Shown in pieces: positions 56,701-64,000 of a stretch of 64,000 nt of DNA. The stretch covers positions 1 to 64,000 of the forward strand of contig CASCGD010000005.1 in assembly GCA_949132985.1 (NCBI GenBank), given 5' to 3'. The DNA comes from an uncultured Lachnospiraceae bacterium (GTDB lineage Bacteria > Bacillota > Clostridia > Lachnospirales > Lachnospiraceae). The notes beneath the pieces were generated by a model that had not been told where the DNA came from, did not search any database, and saw only the letters and a program-made list of their open reading frames with translations. The translations under genes and the position numbers were made by a program. The first letter of the stretch is position 1. Every line of letters begins with the position of its first letter.

Positions 56701-59700
56701 CAACACGCGGAACAGCCGCGCGGTCAGGCCGTCGTACGCCTGATAACGCCCCATTTGCATCTGAAGCTGCCTCGCATCACCGGAACGCGCACAGTCAATC
56801 ATCTCATTCAAACATGTGTAGCGATTGCGCATCTTCTGCGAGCCGGCCGACAGCTTGACCAGATGGCTTTCCGTGATGGTTTCCATGCGCTCGCTTTTCT
56901 CGGAAATATAATACTCCAACTGCTCATCCCCTGCAAGACGCATACTCCACAGATAAATACCCGCAAGCGCCGGCTTCAGCTGTACCCGCTTAAAATCTCC
57001 GCCCGGCGCGCTGATGCGGTAATTCAGCCAAACCTCCGATCCCTGCACGCTACTGCGGTACTCCACCACACACAGATCATAGAGGTGGTAACGCACCTGC
57101 TGCTTTCCTGGAAGGTTCAAAAAGCAGGAAAAATACTGCCCTTTTCCGATGTACTCATTGAGCATATCATCCACAAAGCAGTTCTGTTCCACCGTGAGCA
57201 CATCAAGATTTGTATAATGCTCGAAGAGTGCAAACCGCAGATACTGGTTTGCTCTGCGGTTCCCCAGGGTGGCCTGCTCCAGATATGGATAAAGCTCCCG
57301 CTCCACTTCAAGGCGGTTGACAAAGATCTCATAGGAAAAATACGTCAGATACGCCATGCGCACCTGCTCCCTGCCCTGATGCGCACAGTAGTCCGCAAAC
57401 ACCTTCTGCACATCCGGTGTGAATGCCGAAGAAAATACCATCTGAATGAGCAGCCGCTCCTCCAGCTCCACCGCGGGCACCTGCTGTTTGATCGCTTCCC
57501 TCCAGATTTCCACCATGCGCACCGCAGGTCCCTGATAATAGCTGCAAAGATATTCCAGTATCGGACGCTTTACGCTTTCCATCAAAAAGCACTGCCCGCA
57601 AAAATAGAGCAAATGCTCGTCCTCCTGCATTTGCTGCGCCTGAAGCTGTGCCAGCACAACCTGCTGTAAGCACTCACCGGAGAGCTTGCCCACACCGTAT
57701 TGAACGAGGAAGGTCCATGCCTCCTGGTACATCTGAAGCTGAACCAGAGATTCCAGATAGCGGTCTTTCGCCCTCTGCGGCAGCCGTCCGAAATCAATCT
57801 TTAAAATATAGTCCCTGGTATCCCCCGTAAATCCCTCGCCCCGGCAATACTCCAGAAAACCCGGGCTGATTTTGCTCTTAAAGTCATCCGAAACCGCCTC
57901 CGAGCGCACCAAAGTCCGCGCGAAGCCTGCCATACGGACATCCATGTGCAAAAGACGCGTCTTTCCATTCATATGGTGCAGGACATAGGGCAGCTCTTCG
58001 GGCGCAAGCTCCAGACATTTCCGAATATATTTGCCGGGATTCATCAGCCGCTCCATCTGCGTCTCGGAGGAAAGTGCGAAACGTCTCCCGTGGGCGTCCT
58101 GCAAGAGAATCACGTAATCCCCCGCGTAGACCGGAAAATACGCCTGATGCTCCGTCAGAGGATAGACGCGGGGCTGTTTTAAATTTTCCTGCTGGATGAT
58201 CACATGGGTCACCGTCTCCTCCAGACAGGTAAATTTGTTCACGTATAAAATGCGTGAAAGGGCATGCGCCAGCTCCTCGTTGAGCGGCATACGCTCCAGA
58301 ACGTGCGCATAGACCACCGCCAGATTATCGTCCATGTGCCCCTCCAGCATCTGAGCCTGTGCGAAGTCCTGCATAATCTGGCGGTAGCGCTCATACACCG
58401 CGGGCTGCGCCTCACGATTCGAGATAATGTTGACGTAGAGCACCGCCTTCTGGCGCCAGGTCAGCCGGTTGCTGTACTGAAAATAAAGCTGCACGGACTT
58501 CGGAAGCTGACGAACCTCCCGCGCGTCAAGGGAGGCCATGAACGCCTCGTAGAGTCCCGTAATCTGCAGATCATGCTCAATGGCCAGCTCATAGTAAGCG
58601 TGGGCATCCTTTCCGAAGCGTTCTCCCTTGATGCGGTAGGCGCAAAGCCCTGCCAGCATCTCCGTCTCAGGATACGTATTGTAGCAAGTCACCAAAATTT
58701 CGTCCAGCATCCAGGTATAGCTTTTCACACTGATGGCCCGGCGGACGATCTGCTCCGTCAGATCCCTTGTGAGCCGACCATGCCTGCAGATCCATTTTAA
58801 AACATGCAGCTCAAACTTCCCAATGGAGAGCAAAAGATATGGTTCCTTCTCATAAATGTCCGCTGCCCTCGCATAGAGAAACGGACTGGCCATGCCCTGC
58901 ATGAACCATTGCTCCATGAGCTTTAGCTGCCGGGGAGACACTTCCGGCGAACGATCTGCAATCTGCATAATAAGAAAGCGCATCCACACATCCTCATGAT
59001 TTGCGCGGTAAATCTCCCGGAGCTTCTGATAAAGCTTGTCCAGAAGCTTCGGCTCACTTTCCGTAAGGGAGCACAGATACAGAAAAAACGCCCATTCCCT
59101 GCTGTCATCGGCACTGCGGCTGTGGCGGTACTCATCCAGAATCCACGCCGCCTCCTGCTTCTGCCGGTTCTGCAGCCAGGCATAGGCACACCAGAGCGCA
59201 TCCATATCGGAATTTTCATTCTGCTCCCGCCTTGCACGCAGAAGCTCGGTCGTCTGCTTCGCCCATTCGCCGAGCACCAGCTCCCCCGCCAGAAACTTCT
59301 CATAGCTGCGCAGAAGCTTTAAGTCGTCCATGGATTTTCTTCGCCGGTCATCCCGCTCCAAATCCAGAACCGTGCTCAGGGATGCCGTGATCTCATAGGT
59401 CTCCTGCTGCAGATGGTTGGAAAAGGTAATGCTGGCAAAATTTTTCCCCGCATGCATACGCTCCGGGTAAAGCTGATAGCGGAACTGAAAATGATCACCG
59501 TTAAAATCATCACCCGTAATCTGGTCTTTCTCCAGTGAAACAAAGCCTGCGTCGCAGGAAACGTCCATCTCTACATAACCCCAATCACTCAGGGAAATCG
59601 TGAGGCTCTCCTCCACCGGCTCCGAGAGCTGTAAATATTCCGCATGAGAAGCCGACAGCGAAAAGAATACCCGGGGTTTGCGCTTGCATCCAACCAGAAA

Positions 59701-60234
59701 TTCCTCGATATTTGCCCGCAGCACCGGTTTCGTGGACATCAGCTTATAAAAGAGCTGCTCGCCCGACGTTTTGAGAAGCTTTTTAAACGCAGGCGCGCCA
59801 AATACATGAATGCTCTCCCGCCAGCTCACGCGGTAGAGTCTGATAAAATCCTCCAGCTTTGTGATACGTCCGATGGAGGTCTCCGCATAAAGCCGTTTGA
59901 CGGCCACCGACCAGGACAGATTATACTCGCCTCCGCTGCTGATAACCAGAAAATCCCCGGTGGCCACGTCACCCTCCTGCATGTAATCCCCATGGAATTC
60001 ATAGTGAATCTGCGGATTTTCACCCTGAAACTGGGGGTTTTTAATCTCCATGCGCAAATCTGTGGAGTAGACAACGCCCCTGACCGAAAGATTGTTCATA
60101 CTTTCGATTGTAAAACTTCCGCTGCTCTTGATTCCCTCCACCTGCTCAATCATCACCTGTTCCGGTGTAAAGGAAATCAGCGGTATGGCCGTATGCACTT
60201 TTCCCTCTGCCAGTTCCTCGATTCTTCTGTACAC
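56698..60234 (-). CDS. Giant (1178 aa) helical-repeat protein (DUF5717 family by recall)
   Basis: Single long ORF; N-terminal beta-rich segments, then extended TPR/solenoid-like helical repeats. Confidence 0.75.
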   Translation of the reverse strand: MYRRIEELAEGKVHTAIPLISFTPEQVMIEQVEGIKSSGSFTIESMNNLSVRGVVYSTDLRMEIKNPQFQGENPQIHYEFHGDYMQEGDVATGDFLVISSGGEYNLSWSVAVKRLYAETSIGRITKLEDFIRLYRVSWRESIHVFGAPAFKKLLKTSGEQLFYKLMSTKPVLRANIEEFLVGCKRKPRVFFSLSASHAEYLQLSEPVEESLTISLSDWGYVEMDVSCDAGFVSLEKDQITGDDFNGDHFQFRYQLYPERMHAGKNFASITFSNHLQQETYEITASLSTVLDLERDDRRRKSMDDLKLLRSYEKFLAGELVLGEWAKQTTELLRARREQNENSDMDALWCAYAWLQNRQKQEAAWILDEYRHSRSADDSREWAFFLYLCSLTESEPKLLDKLYQKLREIYRANHEDVWMRFLIMQIADRSPEVSPRQLKLMEQWFMQGMASPFLYARAADIYEKEPYLLLSIGKFELHVLKWICRHGRLTRDLTEQIVRRAISVKSYTWMLDEILVTCYNTYPETEMLAGLCAYRIKGERFGKDAHAYYELAIEHDLQITGLYEAFMASLDAREVRQLPKSVQLYFQYSNRLTWRQKAVLYVNIISNREAQPAVYERYRQIMQDFAQAQMLEGHMDDNLAVVYAHVLERMPLNEELAHALSRILYVNKFTCLEETVTHVIIQQENLKQPRVYPLTEHQAYFPVYAGDYVILLQDAHGRRFALSSETQMERLMNPGKYIRKCLELAPEELPYVLHHMNGKTRLLHMDVRMAGFARTLVRSEAVSDDFKSKISPGFLEYCRGEGFTGDTRDYILKIDFGRLPQRAKDRYLESLVQLQMYQEAWTFLVQYGVGKLSGECLQQVVLAQLQAQQMQEDEHLLYFCGQCFLMESVKRPILEYLCSYYQGPAVRMVEIWREAIKQQVPAVELEERLLIQMVFSSAFTPDVQKVFADYCAHQGREQVRMAYLTYFSYEIFVNRLEVERELYPYLEQATLGNRRANQYLRFALFEHYTNLDVLTVEQNCFVDDMLNEYIGKGQYFSCFLNLPGKQQVRYHLYDLCVVEYRSSVQGSEVWLNYRISAPGGDFKRVQLKPALAGIYLWSMRLAGDEQLEYYISEKSERMETITESHLVKLSAGSQKMRNRYTCLNEMIDCARSGDARQLQMQMGRYQAYDGLTARLFRVL

Positions 60235-60341
60235 GCTAATACCTGCTTTTATTAGTTGAATTTATTCGTATTTATGGTATACTAACGATTAACATTATAC
60301 TATATTTAGTGTGCGATAGCAAATGTTTTGTAGGAGGCACC

Positions 60342-61430
60342 ATGATAAAACAAAAAGAACATTTTCACGGAAGTGATTTGGAAAAAATTGAGAAACTATA
60401 CGGCATACGTCGGGAGGATATCACCAGCTTTTCCGCAAATGTCAATCCGCTTGGCATTTCACCGAAGCTGCGGGAGACGCTCTCCGCCCATGTGGATGCC
60501 ATCACCACCTACCCTGATCGCGAGTATTCCTCCCTGCGAAGCTGCATCGGCGGCTACGTAGGTGCGGACATGAAAAATATTCTCGTGGGCAACGGCTCCA
60601 CGGAGCTTATCTCCCTCATCATCCAGATCGAGCATCCGAAAAAGGCTATGATTGTCGGACCGACCTACTCCGAATACGAGCGCGAGGTAAAGTTGGGCGG
60701 CGGTACGACCATCTATTACCCCCTGCGGGAAACCGACGGTTTTCAAATGCGGACAGAAGATTTCATCAGAAAATTGAACGAATCCATCGATATGCTCGTT
60801 ATCTGCAACCCGAATAATCCCACGAGTACCTGCATCACAAACCGGCAGATGCGCCACATCCTCGATGCCTGCAAGGAACACGGCATCTTTGTCATGGTGG
60901 ACGAAACTTACGTGGAATTTTCCTCAGACATTGAAAAGGTGACTGCGGTACCCCTCACAAAATACTATGATAATCTGATTATTCTGCGGGGCACAAGCAA
61001 ATTTTTTGCCGCCCCGGGACTGCGGCTCGGCTATGCCATCACCGGCAACCGCGACCTGCTGAAACAGCTGGTCACCCGCCAGAATCCCTGGAGCATCAGC
61101 TCCCTTGCCGCCATTGCAGGAGAGATCATGTTCACCGACCAGGACTATATCGAACAGACGCGCACCCTCATCTGTGCCGAGCGGACACGCATCTACGATA
61201 TGCTCCACGCCCATCCCGATTATAAAGTGTACGAGCCGTCGGCAAACTTCCTGCTCGTAAAACTTATGCGGGAAGACCAGACCAGCGAGGCGCTTTTTGA
61301 TAAAGCCATCAGACGACGTATGATGATCCGCGATTGCTCTACCTTCCCGTTCCTCGACGACCGCTACATTCGGTTCTGCATTATGAGTCCGGAGATGAAC
61401 GACCGGCTGATGGCGTGCATTCTGGAATGA
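60342..61430 (+). CDS. PLP-dependent class I/II aminotransferase (HisC/CobD-like)
   Basis: FSANVNPLGISPKLRETL; VGNGSTELI; ICNPNNPTSTCI; FVMVDETYVEF; ILRGTSKFFAAPGLRLGYA. Confidence 0.9.
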   Translation: MIKQKEHFHGSDLEKIEKLYGIRREDITSFSANVNPLGISPKLRETLSAHVDAITTYPDREYSSLRSCIGGYVGADMKNILVGNGSTELISLIIQIEHPKKAMIVGPTYSEYEREVKLGGGTTIYYPLRETDGFQMRTEDFIRKLNESIDMLVICNPNNPTSTCITNRQMRHILDACKEHGIFVMVDETYVEFSSDIEKVTAVPLTKYYDNLIILRGTSKFFAAPGLRLGYAITGNRDLLKQLVTRQNPWSISSLAAIAGEIMFTDQDYIEQTRTLICAERTRIYDMLHAHPDYKVYEPSANFLLVKLMREDQTSEALFDKAIRRRMMIRDCSTFPFLDDRYIRFCIMSPEMNDRLMACILE

Positions 61431-61511
61431 CCGCCGATCCTGCCGGCAGTACTAAGCAGCGCTGCATCTGAATACATAAAAAATTAGCAATATCAATCAG
61501 GAGTACAAACG

Positions 61512-61739
61512 ATGAAAAACAGAGAATGGACAGCGGAGGAAGCCGCAAGACGGCAAAGCGGCCACCCCGGCAGCTTTTATAATAAGGAAGATAAAAATTT
61601 GTTCGTGAAAGAGCGCACAGGCACGGCATTCACGCTGAACCTGGAGAATCCCCTTTCATGAGTGCTGATCGCAGGTCTCAACGTACTTGTGACGCTGTTG
61701 TTTATTATGCAGCAATTTTCCGCCAGACCCGGCGGTTAA
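61512..61739 (+). pseudogene. DUF5808-like small membrane protein interrupted by in-frame TGA
   Basis: MKNREWTAEEAARRQSGHPGSFYNKEDKNLFVKERTGTAFTLNLENPLS*VLIAGLNVLVTLLFIMQQFSARPGG*; AGGAG RBS. Confidence 0.65.
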
Positions 61740-61818
61740 CTATCGCAGCAGACTGCACAGAATCAAACGGAGCTGCCGCATTGAGAAAAACGATAGTGCG
61801 GCAGCCCCATCAAATATC

Positions 61819-62466
61819 TTATGCATGCCAGCAAATGCGCTTCACATGCCCGTGATGCTCGCCCGTGATCCAATCCACATCGTCTGTAATCCAGCTCATG
61901 ATTTCAAGCATCCTCGTCTCCCAGGCGATATCCGCATCGTCATCCTCCTTCGTGCGCTCACGCTCCATCGTCGTATCAATCTCATTGTAACCGAAAATAT
62001 AGCCTCCCGCATTCCAGATGGAAAAATTGGAGTCCGGTCCCTGGGTGATCTTCCCGTTTCTGGCCTTCACCAGTGCATCATGTCTGGCCTTGTACTCTTC
62101 CTCCGAACCGGGGACAAGCTTTGTCATAAATACGCGGTGGCGGATCAGCTCCTTGCTCTCCCTGACAACGCCGAAATCCTCATACATGAGACGCATAGGC
62201 TTTCCCATCTCGGAAATCCAGTCATAGACCGCGGAAAACTTTTCGTCCAGACCCTTAAAATACACCGACTGCGCCTCGGTTAAGACACAGTCGTCGGCAC
62301 ACTCGCAGTAACCGAACAGCAGATCCTGTGCATTCCAGATGGAAAAGTTGGAAAAACCTGCGGCGTCAAGCTGCGCGGTCAACTCCTTCCAGTTTTCACG
62401 GAGCAGCGCGCCGTACAAAGCGCGCTGTCCTTTCTTTAATTTCATTGCAAATGCATTTCTTTTCAT
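61819..62466 (-). CDS. Tandem-domain L-rhamnose mutarotase-like protein
   Basis: Two homologous halves: MKRNAFAMKLKKGQ...SNFSIWNAQDLLFGYCE and HRVFMTKLVPGSEEEYKARHDAL...SNFSIWNAGGYIFGYNE. Confidence 0.8.
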   Translation of the reverse strand: MKRNAFAMKLKKGQRALYGALLRENWKELTAQLDAAGFSNFSIWNAQDLLFGYCECADDCVLTEAQSVYFKGLDEKFSAVYDWISEMGKPMRLMYEDFGVVRESKELIRHRVFMTKLVPGSEEEYKARHDALVKARNGKITQGPDSNFSIWNAGGYIFGYNEIDTTMERERTKEDDDADIAWETRMLEIMSWITDDVDWITGEHHGHVKRICWHA

Positions 62467-62491
62467 TGTTATATGCTCCCTGCACCATGCA

Positions 62492-63877
62492 TTACGATTT
62501 TGAGAGGTATGCATCAATACCCTTTGCCGCAGCCTTTCCTGCACCCATAGCAAGAATAACGGTTGCCGCGCCGGTTACCGCGTCTCCTCCGGCAAAGACA
62601 CCTGCCTTCGAGGTAGCGCCGTCCTCCTCGGTTGCCACGATACATTTCCAGCGGTTCGTTTCAAGTCCTTTTGTGGTAGAGGAAATGAGCGGATTCGGGG
62701 ATGTCCCCAAGGACATGATCACCGTGTCCGCCTCGATCTCATACTCGGAACCGGGAATCTCCACCGGTCTTCTTCTACCGGACTCATCCGGCTCGCCAAG
62801 CTCCATTTTGATGACGCGGATGCCCTTCACCCAGCCGTTCTCATCCACAAGAATTTCAGTGGGATTCTGCAAAAGGTCAAAAATGATGCCCTCCTCCTTC
62901 GCGTGGTGAACCTCCTCCACACGGGCAGGAAGCTCTGCCTCGCTGCGCCGATAAACGACATGAACCTCAGCACCCAGACGCAATGCGGTTCTCGCAGCAT
63001 CCATTGCCACATTTCCGCCGCCCACAACAACGACCTTTTTGCCCCGGGAAATGGGGGTATCATATTCTTCCATAAATGCTTTCATCAAATTATTTCTCGT
63101 CAAAAACTCGTTGGCAGAGAATACGCCGTTGGCCTGCTCGCCGGGAATCCCCATAAATTTGGGAAGTCCTGCCCCGGAGCCGATGAATACCGCCTCGAAG
63201 CCCTCTTCTTCAATCAGCTGGTCTATGGTGGTGGATTTTCCAATGACAACATTTGTCTCTATCTTGACACCTAGAGATTTTACATTCTCCACCTCCGCCG
63301 CAACAACAGCGTTCTTCGGCAGACGGAACTCCGGAATGCCGTAACTGAGCACGCCGCCCGCATCATGAAGCGCCTCAAAAATCGTTACCTCGTAGCCCAT
63401 CTTCGCCAGATCGCCGGCGCAGGTTAAGCCCGCAGGGCCGGAACCGATGACAGCCACCCTGTGACCGTTCATCTTTTCAGCTTTCTTCGGCTTAATGCCA
63501 TTCTCCCTCGCCCAGTCAGCCACAAAGCGCTCCAGCTTTCCAATGGAAACCGGCTCTCCCTTGATGCCGCGGATACATTTTCCCTCGCACTGGCTCTCCT
63601 GAGGGCACACGCGCCCGCACACTGCCGGAAGCGCTGACGCCTCGCTGATAATCTGGTAAGCCTCCTCAAACGCCCGCTCCTTTACCTTCCCGATAAAGGC
63701 AGGAATGTCAATCGCTACCGGACAGCCATTCACACACAGCGGATTTTTGCAGTTTAAGCAGCGCTTTGCCTCCTCAACCGCCTCTTCTTCGTTATATCCC
63801 AAACATACTTCCTCAAAATTCGTGGCGCGCACCTTCGCGTCCTGCTCACGAACCGGTACTTTTGTCATTCCTTCCAT
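62492..63877 (-). CDS. gltA: NADPH-dependent glutamate synthase small subunit
   Basis: RCLNCKNPLCVNGCPVAIDIPAFI; VAVIGSGPAGLTCAGDLAKMGYEVTIFEA; VVVVGGGNVAMDAARTALRLGAEVHVVYRRSE. Confidence 0.94.
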   Translation of the reverse strand: MEGMTKVPVREQDAKVRATNFEEVCLGYNEEEAVEEAKRCLNCKNPLCVNGCPVAIDIPAFIGKVKERAFEEAYQIISEASALPAVCGRVCPQESQCEGKCIRGIKGEPVSIGKLERFVADWARENGIKPKKAEKMNGHRVAVIGSGPAGLTCAGDLAKMGYEVTIFEALHDAGGVLSYGIPEFRLPKNAVVAAEVENVKSLGVKIETNVVIGKSTTIDQLIEEEGFEAVFIGSGAGLPKFMGIPGEQANGVFSANEFLTRNNLMKAFMEEYDTPISRGKKVVVVGGGNVAMDAARTALRLGAEVHVVYRRSEAELPARVEEVHHAKEEGIIFDLLQNPTEILVDENGWVKGIRVIKMELGEPDESGRRRPVEIPGSEYEIEADTVIMSLGTSPNPLISSTTKGLETNRWKCIVATEEDGATSKAGVFAGGDAVTGAATVILAMGAGKAAAKGIDAYLSKS

Positions 63878-64000
63878 TATTTGTCACCTCCACAATGTCC
63901 GCAGCCGCCATGGTGGGTGTCACCCTCCTCAAGAGCCAGCATTGCCCGGCCCTCCTCGGTCTTATACTGCTGCATTCTTCGCATCGCCTGCTCAAAATCA
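63877..64000 (-). CDS. Ferredoxin-NADP+ reductase/sulfide dehydrogenase-type subunit, C-terminus (truncated by window)
   Basis: DFEQAMRRMQQYKTEEGRAMLALEEGDTHHGGCGHCGGDK*; stop overlaps gltA start (TAATG). Confidence 0.7.
   Translation of the reverse strand, partial: DFEQAMRRMQQYKTEEGRAMLALEEGDTHHGGCGHCGGDK

Overview
The window is about 64 kb of Gram-positive, Lachnospiraceae-like (Clostridia) chromosome, with almost every gene on the minus strand. Its core (about 5.9-40.25 kb) is a near-complete fla/che locus transcribed flgB -> fliA and beyond. Upstream of it lie codY, topA, dprA and yifB. Other recognisable genes are galE, an AraC regulator, infC-rpmI-rplT with an L20-type attenuator leader, two near-identical tRNA-Glu(CTC) genes, sigK, a GH13 debranching-enzyme homologue, a UvrD-like helicase, a CsoR-like regulator, a PLP aminotransferase, a double-domain L-rhamnose-mutarotase-like protein and glutamate synthase small subunit. 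The left edge carries debris of an ISAs1-type transposase next to an apparent group II intron 5' fragment. The most interesting candidates are: (i) a 53.2-60.2 kb cluster pairing an Hsp70/actin-fold ATPase with a 1178-aa helical-repeat protein, a TPR protein and a coiled-coil membrane protein; (ii) a GH13 protein whose catalytic motifs all look lost; (iii) a near-consensus CodY box upstream of codY; (iv) a family of nested palindromic repeats that supply stop codons; (v) a ~160-bp MITE-like palindrome inside the fla/che run; and (vi) a DUF5808-like membrane gene interrupted by a TGA at an apparent Trp position. All calls come from reading the sequence; no database search was run.
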